A stretch of 64,000 nucleotides of DNA from Phytoseiulus persimilis (Eukaryota > Arthropoda > Arachnida > Mesostigmata > Phytoseiidae). Below are positions 34,640 to 45,790 of the stretch, in pieces (the first letter of the stretch is position 1; each line of letters opens with the position of its first letter). The position numbers and the translations under genes were made by a program. The stretch is taken from the NCBI GenBank assembly GCA_037576195.1, contig CM075102.1:6138001-6202000 (forward strand), written 5' to 3'. A model generated the notes under the pieces. It ran no database searches, had not been told where the DNA came from, and saw only the letters and a program-made list of their open reading frames with translations.

Positions 34640-34857
34640 TGTCATCTACTGGGACTCCGACGGATACTCTCTGAGACAGGCTGTACCGATGAACAACGCG
34701 ACTTCCCGGGCTCTCACTCGTTTATTCCACTCACGATATGCACTCCACGTGCTCGCCGTTAAGTACCCGTTTCTCTTCTCTACCTTATCCAGATACGCTC
34801 CTCTTCCAGCGCGTGTCTGGCTTCTTCTCCCTCCAATCAACTCTCTTGCCCCTGACA
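34640..34857 (-). repeat. Gypsy-B 5' LTR
   Basis: 218 bp, one substitution from the 3' LTR. Followed by GTAA (34858-34861), the second copy of its target duplication. Confidence 0.92.
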
Positions 34858-34893
34858 GTAATATGGTGTCAGAAGTGGGGTCCAGGTCGTAAA

Positions 34894-37230
34894 ATGTCAA
34901 ATCCAGGTCAATCAGTGTCCAGCCCTTCGGTGACATCGTCGGCAACGATCCAGCTTCCCGCGCCGCCCAGGTTTGTGATCGGCGGCTCCGTGTGCCTCTT
35001 CTCGGCATGGAAACGCTGGTCTGCGGGTTTTCGCCGCTTCGCAAGAGCTGCCGGGATTGCGGGCCGCGATCAAGCCGAACAGATCAGCCATGTGTTGGTT
35101 CACGCGGGCGACGAGCTCACGGAGATCTACGAGGCACATGTCGAAGCCAGCATGGGCCCTACAAATGGATTCGAGCAGGTGCTCACAGCCATTGAAAAGC
35201 ACTTCCAGGCCCAGCTCAACACCTCTCAGGCGAGATTCGAATTCCTCAACGCCAAGCAGGAAGACCGCGATCTTGATCGACTCATGAAATATCTCAAAGA
35301 CAAGGTCACGGAGTGCGAATTCTGCGAGTCATGCTCCAAGTCCCTGACCGCCACCGCATTCATCAACGGAGTATGCGATAGGGAACTCCGAAAGCATCTC
35401 ATAGAGCGAAACAGACTCCTAGGCCCCGACGAGATGATCCTCAAGTCCAAAGCTTTCGCGGCCACTCGGAAGATCGAGGTTCAGATCCCAGGGGGAAAGC
35501 CACAGCAGGCAGCGGCGGACATCGACGAGCCGGCAAAGGTGGATCAGCTGGCGAGTCGCCGATTGCCACACCGCGAGCAACGCCAGCAATACGGAGCTCA
35601 GCCACAGAGCTCCCGAAGACCCCCGATCTGCAAGGACGGATGTTTCTCTCATCCCAACGGGAAGTGTCGCGCCCCAAACACCAAATGTCACAAGTGCCGG
35701 CGGAGGGGTCATTTCGCCAACGTGTGCAAGTCCGTCAACTCGATGGAAGAAGACAACTCCGAAACGGAGACCCTCGACAACCTAGCCCTGGACGCAGTTC
35801 GCATTCAGAGTCTCCGGGGCATAAACATCGGAAGAGATCCTCCGGGAGCGTGGTGGGCAGAGCTGTCAGTCGGCGAGCCGCCACGAGCAATCGAATTCAA
35901 GCTAGACAGCGGAGCCGAGTGCTCGGTCCTCCCGACCAACGTCTTCAAGCTGCTCCCAGGGCGACCGGCGCTCCAAGTAACCTCCAAGCGGGTTGTATCA
36001 TACTCCAATCATTCACTGCAGATCGACGGTGTCTGTCACCTTTCAGTGATGGCACCCGGCGCCGCGGCAGCACACCGCGTGAAGTTCTACGTCATTAGAA
36101 CTTCGGCTCCGCCGATTCTTGGGCTCCCGGCATGCGAGTCCCTCAAGCTCATCAAACGCTGCCACGTTGACTCGATGCATCTCCCGCCCCCAGCGGACGG
36201 CGCCCTGCCCTCACGTCTGATTGCCGAGTTCGCTGATGTCTTCGACTCGGCGGGGCTCGGGCTCCTCGATGCGACTCAGACAATCGAAATTCCGAATCCC
36301 CCGCCGCCGCGAAAATTCCCTTCCAGAAGAATACCGATGAGATTCAAAGAGCAGGTCAAACAACAACTGGCAAGAATGGTAGCATCCGGCGTCCTTGAAA
36401 GAAGCTACAAGGCCACAAGATATGCATTACCAATGGTCACCGTCAGGAAGGCTGACGGATCGATTCGAGTCTGCATAGACCCTAGATTGCTGAATCCACA
36501 CATCCAGCGCATGAAGTTCCCGCTACCCAAAGCGGAGCAACTCTTCGCAAACCTCGGTGGAGCAAAGTGCTTCACAGTGGTTGACGCCGCGTCGGCATTT
36601 TATCAACTCCCACTTGACGAGGCATCGAGTGATCTTTGCACAATATCAACACAGTTCGGGAATTTCCGCTTCAAGCGCCTCCCATTCGGAATAGCGGACG
36701 CCTCAGAGCGATTCAGTGAGGTAATTCACCGTTTTTTCGCAGACCTCGACGGTGTCATCAACTGCGTAGACGACTTCCTCGTGTACGGCCGAAGTCAGGC
36801 TGAACACGACGGGAACCTCCGAAAATTCCTCCTCCGGTGCCGCAAGGTCGGTCTCAAGCTAAAACCGGAGAAACTCCAGCTATCAAAGCCAGCAGTCCGG
36901 TTTCTCGGACACAACATCAGCAAGGAAGGAGTCCGCATCCTGGAGGAGCGCGTCGCTGCCATCAAGCAAATCAAACCCCCCCCCACGACGCCAAAGGCCG
37001 TAAGGCAATTCCTGGGAATTATCAACTATGTGCACAAATACATCCCGAACGCAGCGTCTCGCACTGCTCCTCTGCGACTCCTCACTCAGACCGACTCAAG
37101 CGAGTTTATCTGGGGAGACCCGCAACAAACCGCATTCGAGGATCTCAAAAAAGCCATATCCGAGGCCCCGGTGCTGCAACACATCGACCCCGCCAAGCAA
37201 CTCACAATCTCCACGGATGCAAGCTCGTGA
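34894..37230 (+). pseudogene. Element M gag, protease, reverse transcriptase
   Basis: ATG 34894, open for 778 codons to TGA 37228-37230. Gag: LFSAWKRWSAGFRRFARAAG, typical of mag/K02A2.6-like elements. Paired Cys fingers: CKDGCFSHPNGKC and the canonical CHKCRRRGHFANVC near 35685. Protease: FKLDSGAECSVLP near 35905. RT: MVTVRKADGSIRVCIDPRLL, TVVDAASAFYQLPL, and NCVDDFLVYG near 36760 (VDD box). The frame stops at TISTDASS, the start of RNase H, where the following 40 bp look rearranged. Transcribed with integrase sequence downstream in other frames. Confidence 0.88.
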
Positions 37231-38992
37231 ATTTCCTCGCTCGCGGGAATGAATTCCAGAGATGACGGAAGCGCTCGCTCCATGTTCGACCGAAACTCTG
37301 CACCAGCGTCGGCGTTCTGCTTCAGGAGGGGAGGCCAATTGCCCATACCTCAGCAAGCCTTACCCAGACGCAGCAGCGGTACGCCCAACTAGAAAAAGAA
37401 CTCTTTGCAATTGTCTTCGCTTGCGAACAATTCCGTTTCTACATCTTGGGGTCCCATATCAATATAGAATCAGACCATCGTCCTCTCGTGAGCATAGTCA
37501 AAAAAGACATATCGCTACTCAGCCCCAGGGTCCAAAAGATGATGCTCCGACTGCTGCGATACTCCTTTTCCCTTTAGTACGTCCCGGGAAGGCTCATGCA
37601 TATCGCCGACAGCCTCTCCCGCTCGCCAGCCGAAAGGTACTTCGAAACACCCGAGATGGAAAGCAAGGGTGAGAAGGTACTGTCATCGCTCGTGGTATCC
37701 GATCAACGGCAGCAGCGCCTGGTTCGAGAGACAGCCGAGGACCCGGGAACGGCAGCGGCAATGAGGCTCACCCGACAAGGCTGGCCTTCGCTCAAACGCA
37801 AGATCCCACTCCCGCGAGACCCTACTGGCAGTACAGAGGTGAGCTACACATCATTGACGGGCTTCTCTACAGGGGGCACAGACTGGTGTTGCCGGCAGTC
37901 CAAATTCCCTCGGTGCTCTCTAGTCTCCACGCCGCTCATCAGGGGGAGGAGCGCATGCTCCGACTGGCCCGTGCAACTGTGTTCTGGCCCGGCATCACGG
38001 CGGCGGTCAAGCGGACAGCCGAAAACTGCGACCAATGCCAGACTCGCCTTCGAGCGAATCCCAGAGAACCGCCACGGCCCAGCCCTCCTGCGCCACACCC
38101 ATGGCACTCGGTCGCTGCGGACTCCATGCATCTCAGGCAGGGCACGTTCTTGGTCATTGTCGACTACTTTAGTAAGGACGTGTTTGTCAGACCCATGCGG
38201 TCCACAACGGCTGACGCCGTGGCGGCGAGGGTTGAGGAGCTGATTGTCCAGCACGGGGCCCCGGCTCGTTTCGTCAGCGACAACGGTCCCCCTTTCAACA
38301 GCAAGGAATTTCGCGAGTTCTGTCGGCGCTGGTCAATCGAACTCAGCCCCGTGTCCCCGGGACACTCGTCGGCAAACGGGCAAGTCGAGCGAACGATCCA
38401 AACTCTAAAGGCGACCTTGCGGACCACCCCCGGTGCGGATGGCATTTCTCCCGCGCAGCTGTCCAACAGTAGGGTTCTCAGAACCAAACTCCCGATTTCG
38501 TCCAGTCAGCTGTCGACAGAGCCCGAACCCGTGTGGAATGTTCGAAAACAAACTCTCGAGAAAGTGGCGGAACTGGCCAGGCATTATCATGACCGCGGCA
38601 CGAAAGAGTTGCCGTCTCTCGAATGCAACCAGAGAGTCCTGGTGCGAAAATCCTGTCGACAGTGGGAAAGCGGCACCATTGTGAAGCTATTGAGCAACCC
38701 AAGAGCAAACATCATCCGTCTTCAATCCGGGATCGAGTTGAGAAGGAACAGAAGAGACATCCGGCCTGACAGAAGGGAAAGCAGCCGAAATCAATCCGCC
38801 AACGAGCAAGCGCCCACCCCCGAAATTCGCCCGACTATTTCGTTCTCGACACCTCTGAGCACCCCGGGAATATCCCCTCAACCCGCAACAACGTGCAAAC
38901 GTTCAGCACCGTCGGCTCTCATCCGGAGACGAACGAGTAGGGTCCCCGTTCCGAGCTCTCGAATCTACAACCCCAACTACATCACCAAGTAG
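37231..38992 (+). pseudogene. Element M RNase H and integrase, frameshifted
   Basis: RNase H continues in another frame at about 37310-37590 (VGVLLQEGRPIAHTS, YAQLEKELFAIVFACEQFR, a TAG, then VPGRLMHIADSLSRSP near 37590). Integrase occupies 37886-38992: finger region HAAHQGEERMLRLA ... CDQCQTRLR, VIVDYFSKDVFVRPM, RFVSDNGPPFNSKEF and SANGQVERTIQTLK, then a basic Pro-rich tail. Several frameshifts and stops separate the parts, more than in Gypsy-A or B, in line with M being the oldest layer. Confidence 0.85.
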
Positions 38993-39027
38993 CCAGAAGA
39001 AGCCCAACGATTGTGTGAAAAGAATGA

Positions 39028-39254
39028 TGTTACGTTCTTGTCGTTGTGGCGACATAAGACAATAATCTAAATAACTTGTGTATCCAAACAGTGCCGTTCA
39101 ATAAAGCGCGCCGTCGGAGTCGCGGTGCATGCCAGCCAACAAGTCTGGCATCTACCGGCAGAGGCGCGAAGCACACACAAGTGGTGCGGCCTAACTCCAC
39201 GCCTCTACCACCAATCTAGCGTTTTCCGTCGCATGCAGTTTAAGCTCCGTAATA
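39028..39254 (+). repeat. Element M 3' LTR (left boundary inferred)
   Basis: The right half matches 22131-22234. The left boundary is placed at TGTTACG because TG starts LTRs and it follows the pol stop closely; it cannot be checked against the 5' LTR, which is truncated there. AATAAA occurs at about 39101. Confidence 0.55.
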
Positions 39255-39345
39255 CTCCCGATTCAGTAAACCTTTCTATGTGCCTCTCTCATCGAGCTCA
39301 ATCGTGAAATTGTCGGTTTTACAGCCTCATTCGTTTCTCGCCGGC

Positions 39346-39908
39346 ATGAGGATCTCACGAACAATTGAGAAGAAGCTCGAAGCAACTCAGTATCGCAAAC
39401 GCTACGGTATGACTGCGGCCACCGTCAAATTCGAATGCTCCAAAAGTGTTCTTAGCGATTGGCGAAAGAAAGAGAATATTTTCAAGAAAACTCATAGGCG
39501 GAGACGGAGCCTGAGGAAAGGTATGCCGAGGTATCCTGCCCTGAAGGCGAAACTGAAAGACTGGGTACTCGAACAGCGATCAAAAAAGAGAGCCGTACCG
39601 CTGGTGAAAATTCAGAAGAAACCAAGTTCAAAGCCTCCAGTCAGTCTGCTCGAGGGTTCTTGAAGCGTATTAATTTGAGTATGCGGCGCGTTACCAGCGT
39701 GGGACAGCCGCTACCCTCAAACGCGGCCCGGCAAATAGCGCACTTCAGGTGCCGCGTCGCCGACGCATGCAAAGTCATCGGCGACGACAACTTCGGGAGC
39801 ATGGATGAGGTTCCAGTACCCTTCGACATTGTATTTGGGAGAACCGCGCACCCGAAGGGAGATGACAGTGTTAATCGAAACAACTGGTCATACAGGTTCG
39901 CTATCTGA
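39346..39908 (+). pseudogene. Tigger/pogo transposase, N-terminal part
   Basis: ATG 39346. The first 100 residues give a CENP-B-type helix-turn-helix pair (EKKLEATQYRKRYGMTAATV, ALKAKLKDWVLEQRSKKRAV). After a frameshift near 39640-39660 the frame to 39908 has GFLKRINLSMRRVTSVGQ and FGSMDEVPVPFD, which contains the first catalytic Asp of the pogo/Tigger DDE domain. The remaining catalytic domain is absent; the sequence passes into 16-bp repeats at 39895. TIRs were not found. Confidence 0.75.
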
Positions 39909-39958
39909 AGGGTTCGCTATCTGCCAGGTTCGTTATCTGATGGGTTCGCTATTTACTG
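39895..39958 (+). repeat. 16-bp tandem repeat, four units
   Basis: GGTTCGCTATCTG-type units start at 39895, 39911, 39927 and 39943, exactly 16 bp apart. The array begins within the last codons of the Tigger frame. Confidence 0.85.
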
Positions 39959-40428
39959 GATTTTGGGGTATCAGATGAGCGTACTCGAATGCACTTGCAA
40001 ATCCGCCCCGGGCACCATGAAGGCTCGCTACGCCACTGATCCAGCACCATGACGAAGAAAACGAAGACGGAAAAAAGAGGAGAACGAAGCTATATTCTAG
40101 AGCTCGTGAGTTTGTCACGGGTGAGGACGAAAACGCGGTGTGGGAAAGCACATGAAGAGCGCTGGTCATCAGAGAAGAACCACTGAGCAAATCAAGACAA
40201 TCGCTGGATGAAATGTCCCGACTTGTTGCGTTAGGGTGGCGAGCTGTTCTTCAATTAGGCCACATTCCAATTTTTGTGGTCTGGAACAGTAGCTTAGTTG
40301 CTCATGTCATCTGGACGCTACGCATTGTCTGCTCTCGGAACGACCGTTGCGCTCGGGGGAGATCGATGCACTTTCCCCACGTTGACGCCTCTCAGAGAAC
40401 TCAGTAGCGATATCCTCTTCGTGTTATC

Positions 40429-41965
40429 ATGAATGTGAAAATTGTAACAAGTGTCAAGGACAATCCCCTCTATGAAGTTGGAAATCACCTCTTCGAGGTA
40501 GAGAAGAAAGGCAACGATGGTGTTGTTTATTGTCGATGCATAAAAAAAAAGTCTCAGGGCTGCCCCGCAAGGGCTATCATCGAAAAGGTAAACACCCGTC
40601 ATCTCTGATCTGGAGCCCCGATTCTATCCCATTGCGTTCGTTGAATCGTCGTGACCTTAGCATTGACACCCTTCATATCTTCTCCGGCAGCTGCCCTATC
40701 TTCATTTCCGGAAGACGACAGGCACTCATTGCCATGAGCCTGACACAGACGGAATCATCAGAAAAACAGCGGTCCATGCAATGAAACAACGCATCGTCGA
40801 GGACTCGCAGAGAAGCGGTAAACAGGTTCACGAGGAAGTGGTAGCACGCACGCTCAACGAATTCCGAGGAGTCCACGCTGTCGAGCCTCTCGGAGCCGTG
40901 CTGCCGGGATACAGTTCCGTGTCCACTGCGCTGTACAGAGCTCGAGCCAGAGTACGACCTCCGCTCCCAGTTTCTCGCGCCGTCATCGATCTAGAGGGCT
41001 CCTGGACACAGACAAGTGATGGACGCCCGTTTCTTCTTTTCAACGACGGCTCGAATGACAGAATTCTCGGTTTATCGACAGAAGAGCTAGTATCTATTCT
41101 ATGCAACGCCTCAACCGTATTCATGGACGGCACCTTTCGGGTCACTCCGCACTTGTTCACACAACTTTATACGCTACATGTGTTCTAGAGGGGTCAGCTG
41201 ATCTCCGCAGCATATTTTCTCCTCCCCGACAAGGCCAAGGAAACTAACCGTCGGATGTTCTCGTTGCTTAGAAGCTATGCCGTTAGCGTCGGGAAAATTT
41301 TCAATCCGGCCACTTTCCAGCTGGATTTTGAGGTGTCAACCCTCAAAGCTATTCAAGAAGAATTCCCGACGGCTGGAAGGAAAGGCTGCTCCTTCCACTT
41401 TTCGCAGAGTCTATGGCGGAAAGTTCAAGAGTACGGTCTCGTTCCGCATTACGATGATCCAATCGTTCACAAGTTTCTGCGCTCCTGTGCCGCCATTGCG
41501 TTAGTTCCTCTCAACAGGATAGATGACGCCTGGCTCGAGATCCAAGCGGAATCTCCTTCCGAAACCCATGCCGCCTATGCAGGATTGGAAAATTTCAAGG
41601 AGTACTTCAATGATACGTGGCTAGAGAATGAGGGCACATATCCTAGGGAATTGTGGAACCACTACCAGAACTTCGGCGCGAGAACTACGAATCACCTTGA
41701 GGGGTGGCAGCAAGCCTTGAATCGGAGCGTCGGGAAATCTCACGCGAATATCTATGAGATGATAAGTCATCTCCAGCGTTTGGAAGAGAAGTTCAAGAAT
41801 GAGATGCTTATGTTGAGGATGGGGCATGAGCCGCCTCGCTCAAGGAAACAATTCGAGAAGTTGAATCAGCGCTTAGTAAGATTCGTGGATCAATATGAAA
41901 CGAATGAACTAACGCTCGTCCAGTACATTCGTTGCGTTGGTTTCAATCTCAAATTCGGCGAATGA
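40429..41965 (+). pseudogene. FLYWCH-MULE transposase (MULE-2), one amber stop
   Basis: Two exons. Exon 1 (40429-40587, 53 codons) starts MNVKIVTSVKDN and covers the first part of a FLYWCH finger (VVYCRCIKKKSQGCPARAII). Intron 40588-40714, GTAAAC...GGAAG, phase 0. Exon 2 (40715-41965) completes the finger with THCHEPD and continues as a full MULE transposase: VFMDGTFRVTPHLFTQLYTL (first Asp), FQLDFEVSTLKAIQ (second Asp), GCSFHFSQSLWRKVQ, and TTNHLEGWQQALN (catalytic Glu). The only lesion seen is TAG at 41186-41188. About 469 residues when counted across that codon, a usual size for this family. Terminal inverted repeats were not located. Confidence 0.83.
40588..40714 (+). other. Probable 127-bp phase-0 intron in MULE-2
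   Basis: GTAAAC donor and TTTCCGGAAG acceptor. It splits the FLYWCH domain between the Cys pair and the His pair; both halves are in frame when joined. Confidence 0.65.
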
Positions 41966-43619
41966 GGGAATTCACAGCGCCCATCGTTGTTTTCGTGATA
42001 AAAGTTTTCGAAAATCAGAGGACTCCGCGTATTTCCTCGGAGTCCGAAGGCGGTTGAGGTAACAATATAATCTTTGCGTCGCACAGATAGGCTTGGTCTC
42101 GACAAGGTCAAGAATCGCTTCTTATAGTACAACTGGCGGACAGATTACTCACCGGGTGAGTTTAGGGGATGGTAGAGGCTCGGGATTGTCTGACAAACTG
42201 TCCTCCCAGGTGACTAGATCAGTGACTGAGTTCTGACAGCGAAAAATGAGACGTCTGCTCGGTTTCCCCGAACCGTGTGGATCATGAGTTCGGTGTGGAA
42301 ATCGTTCCCCACTTCAGCAACTTTGATTCCCATTCCGTCAGTTTTCATGGGGGCAATGACTGATTCTTCATGCAAAATTATTGGCTATCCGAACAATCAG
42401 TACAATTCGTCCCTCCTCCGATGCGCTCCTTGGGTGTGATTGCTCGAGTTCATCCACATGCACTCAGGAGGGCGATGTCACAGAGATGCTCTCCGAACGC
42501 TTCTCCGTTCAGAGGGAAGGATAGCGACTCATGCTTTGAATCAGGCCAAGATGATGTAACCAGAGAACTCCTGGCGGAAGCGACATGGCCCCGCACAGAA
42601 GCTTCACTGAGCCGGCGCGCTGAGCGCTGGGCGGAGCTTTACTCGGGCTCGCGGAATCGGGCTCGAGGCAAGTCCCCGATTGCTCGCCCAGAAAGTCGGT
42701 GGGGAATCCACGTGAAAATCGATTCTCATAATCCGACCCCACAGATTTTTGCGTTCAGAATTGAGGAGACGTTGAAAAGTAACTTTTGACTGAGAATATA
42801 TCCTCATATTCGAAATTCAAGACCATTAGAATCGATCGTATCTTCATTCGTCGACGGAACGAAAAAACTCACACAGACAATCATAACTCGTTGCCTTAGG
42901 CGTGATGAATTACCGTAGGGAGTCAAGGAAAACCTCATCCTGCTCCTTTGAGCGGTGTACGAAGTAGAAGGATATAATTATCCATCTCCGATCCTCTATT
43001 TGAGTGGCTTGTCTCAACCGGTCGCTAACCCAGAGTACCCACCCTCCGATGTCGGGGCAGCTTCCTCCGTTCCTGAGTCGTGTTTCTGATGAAGGCATTG
43101 AATTAATTCTTTCCGCTATCAGTAGTTTCGCTAGAGCTACTTTCGAGTGCTCTATGTTAATCTGCCGTTGCTTTGCAGCTTTCTCTGCTGTACTTGTAGT
43201 CATCATCAGATTATCTGATCTGGCACTCAGCAACCGTCCTCAGAAGCCGGCACAGCTCGCACACGCGTGTTTTGCAGTATTCATGGTTTCCGCTGACCCA
43301 ACATTGCAATGCAGTTGACACTCGATGGGGCGAAGGCTCTCACGATGATTGTTCACTCTAGCGCTTGAAACCACCGTGTTTCTGCCATCTTCGCCTTTTG
43401 ACGTAGGATACGTCTCATCAGTAGAGTGCGAATGTTCAAGCATCAAGAAGAAGGAAAACATGCATGCAACTATGCATTGAAAACGAGGAAAATATGAACG
43501 AACTATTTACTGCGTATTAAAGGCCAGGACGAGTATTATCAGTGACTGCAATGTACCACAAGGGTCGTTTCGAGATTCTCGAAAGTGAAACGCTGCCGGC
43601 GGCATCGAGAAGCTCCTTT
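41966..43619. other. 1.65 kb without recognisable genes
   Basis: Open frames up to 139 codons occur (42370-42789) but lack motifs and overlap antisense frames of similar length. Any terminal repeat of MULE-2 would be expected near the start of this stretch; I could not see one. Confidence 0.4.
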
Positions 43620-44150
43620 CCACCTCCGTGGAGGTTATCGGCGCAAAGGGTCTCGGCCATTAAGGCTTGGTACGGAACTTATGGGAGGTACCTAGCGTGG
43701 GCTAGGTTGAAGACTGAGGCCGCAACGTGCGAACAGCAGCCGACCGTTCGGGCTCCGTTGAGGCACTCACACCAGTAGCGTCGGATCCCTCCTACGCTGT
43801 CTCTCCCGGGCTCGTAGTCGATGTAGACGCGAAAAGTTCTGCGTTCCCTGTGACGCGACCTGATTTTGAGACGGACGATGGTCGGTGCTTCTCTCATAAA
43901 CGTCATGTTGACGTTGTTTTCGGCGTCCATCGCTTCCGCCAAGTAGGATAAAGCCGAATTGATTTGGTATGGTCCAGAAGTAAGAAGCAGTACGAGGTCT
44001 CCTCTCAGCTTCGGCAAGTCAGTAAGCTGTGCGGAGGAAATTCTCTCAAAAGCCAACGGTCTGCGCGTCCACGCTGCGCGAAGGACTTTCTCTCCAAAAT
44101 CATGTTCGAGCGCCCTCTGGTGACGGCGCGATGTTGAAAGAGAGCGGGAC
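43620..44150 (-). pseudogene. SWIM-finger protein C-terminal fragment (transposase-like)
   Basis: Minus-strand frame with QLTDLPKLRGDLVLLLTSGPY, IRSRHRERRTFRVYIDYEPG and RRYWCECLNGARTVGCCSHV, a SWIM finger (C-x-C-x(n)-C-x-H), followed by NLAHARYLPPISSVPSL. This order is the C-terminus of a family I recall from arthropod and cnidarian genomes, in which the SWIM finger follows a DDE-type domain. The upstream catalytic part is not recognisable here: the frame runs toward the inverted arm at 44176. Fragment only; a bound-DNA role is inferred. Confidence 0.55.
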
Positions 44151-44175
44151 TCGGTTTTTCTACCATCTCTGAGAC

Positions 44176-44398
44176 AGGTGTGAAAATTTCGGAACGGAGG
44201 AACGTGGAATGAGTATCGCGTTCCAGTGGAACGGAGGGACGTATGCTGAAGAATACGGGACCCCGGTCCGAAGGAATACGCCGTAAAAATTGCTGAAGAG
44301 TTCTCTCATCATCGAAAACATGGCGACGCTGCTGATGATGATGATCTCTCCTTAATGTGGGCACGGCTTGGAAGCAGTGCACCGAAAATGGGCGGCCG
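44176..44398 (+). repeat. Inverted arm, left copy (GTTCCANTGGAAC family)
   Basis: Matches the reverse complement of 48111-48352: AGGTGTGA at the outer end, CGTTCCAGTGGAACG palindrome at 44219-44233, GGAAGCAGTGC and GGGCGGCCG at the inner end. Homology stops at AGGTGTGA on the outside. Confidence 0.7.
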
Positions 44399-45790
44399 GA
44401 AACACTGATCAGGAACATACTCTCCGATGAAAGCGCCGTTCCCGAGAACCGCGCCTTTGAGAATCGTGGCACTGATGATAATCCCTCCAGAATGCATGCT
44501 CGGCAAGGGGCATGCGATGAGTACAGCCTGGCTCTCTCGATGAATCGCAGCAAAGTCGAATTCAGCGACGACTTTTCCGATTGTCAGCACAATCCAGAAG
44601 AATGCTCCTCCTCGTCGCCCGCTCTGGTCGTTCAGAGAATTCGCGGGATTCGCTGAAATCCCGCATGCACGGAGCTCGCAGTCTCGCGAGCCATGCCCCA
44701 ACCGGTAAGTCAAGTCTGTACCACGTGACCGGTGGTCCATCTGTTTCCCGTTTGTTCCACTCTTCTCACAACAGTTTCCCGCAGCCCCAAGCGACGGCAG
44801 CCAGCGACAGTTTTGACAGCGACGCAACCTTGCGAACGGCAACGAGCTCGCTCTCTCCCGTCGCTCGTCTCGAACGAGCAAAACAAAATGCTCATATAGC
44901 TAGAAAAGAAGAGTTGAATCATTGCTCTATAAGGCATGAGTCATCTCGATTATTCTGTCTTCAACTCTCTCCAATGCTATGGCGTCTAGCAGTCGTGTAC
45001 CAACAACAAATATTAGGGAACCGGTTGAAGTCGTGGCAAGCGAGTTGTTTATATTCGACCCCCATAAAAATTTCGGTCAAGAACGAGGTCATGTGTTCGA
45101 ACTTCGAAATGGCCAGAGTTCAGTATGTTCCGTCTGTCTCTAACCAGCCACGCGTGAGAAGTGGAATTCTGTACTCACCAGTATTATCTGAACTGTCAAT
45201 GAAGTTAGCCAGATAATGATGATGGTCAGATATCTATAAAACCGTTCATACGATCGGTCGAGGTGACTTTTCGGCATCCTCTGGATAACAACATTCACAC
45301 GAAAGCAAAGAAGTTCGGCAGTTGAACGGCTTGCATCGTCGAAAGTCTACGCGGATCACGGCTAGCTCGAGCGTACGGATCAGATCCAGAGTTCGAGGGA
45401 GCTTCATCTCAATTCCTAAATTTTGAGCGACGTGTCTTTCTCCCGAGCTGTTCCAGCTACGGTACGGTAGCGGGATTAATACACTGCCCCGGATGGGCCG
45501 GGCTATCGGGTGAGTCCTACTCATGAGAGCCAGTTCATCCATCCATTTCCTAAGCTTTGAGTTTTGATGTCGAGATTCCTGACGTTCATTTGATACAAGA
45601 TGCCTGATTGGCTCACATCAGAACACGTGAATAGCTTTACTGTGGAAGATATGCAGACGCGCCTCGATAAGATGTGTTCATATGCTATACAACAGCCTCG
45701 GATTACGCGCGTTGAGAGAACTATCTCGGATCGATAAATGCGGATATTGCGCGCAAGACCGTGGACCATGAATATGAGAGAATTTAGGCG
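44399..45790. other. 1.4 kb without recognisable genes
   Basis: Open frames on both strands, up to 211 codons at 44581-45216, overlap one another and show no motif. Weak similarity to the right arm may continue to about 44480. The N-terminal part of hAT-2 was expected at the right end but no BED finger was seen. Confidence 0.35.

Larger units (their letters stand above)
22235..34857 (-). mobile_element. Gypsy-B, Ty3/Gypsy element inserted in the M LTR
   Basis: Complete minus-strand provirus-like element: 5' LTR 34640-34857, primer site 34622-34639, gag, protease, RT, RNase H, integrase, 3' LTR 22235-22452. The LTRs are 218 bp each and differ at one base. Target duplication GTAA at 22231-22234 and 34858-34861. 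The body is split by Gypsy-A (27053-33813). Disabled by TGA in gag (34199-34201), a stop beside the Gypsy-A insertion point, a frameshift near 26550 in protease and TAA near 25684-25686 before RT. It shares C-terminal and RT sequence style with Gypsy-A and is a sister family. Confidence 0.92.
34858..39254 (+). mobile_element. Element M, mag-like Ty3/Gypsy, body and 3' LTR
   Basis: GTAATA (34858-34863) is the tip of the 5' LTR, the rest being at 22131-22234. It is followed by TGGTGTCAGAAGTGGGG at 34864, the leader motif common to mag-type Gypsy elements. Gag-pol covers 34894-38992. The 3' LTR probably begins TGTTACG at 39028 and ends CCGTAATA at 39254, with AATAAA near 39101. Right flank is Tigger sequence. 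This is the oldest layer of the nest: it hosts Gypsy-B. Confidence 0.85.

Noticed and set aside
34640..34857. LTR first assigned to the plus-strand element M
   Set aside because: Its TGTCA/TGACA ends allow either orientation. The matching copy at 22235-22452, the GTAA flanks and the adjacent primer site on the minus strand show it belongs to Gypsy-B.
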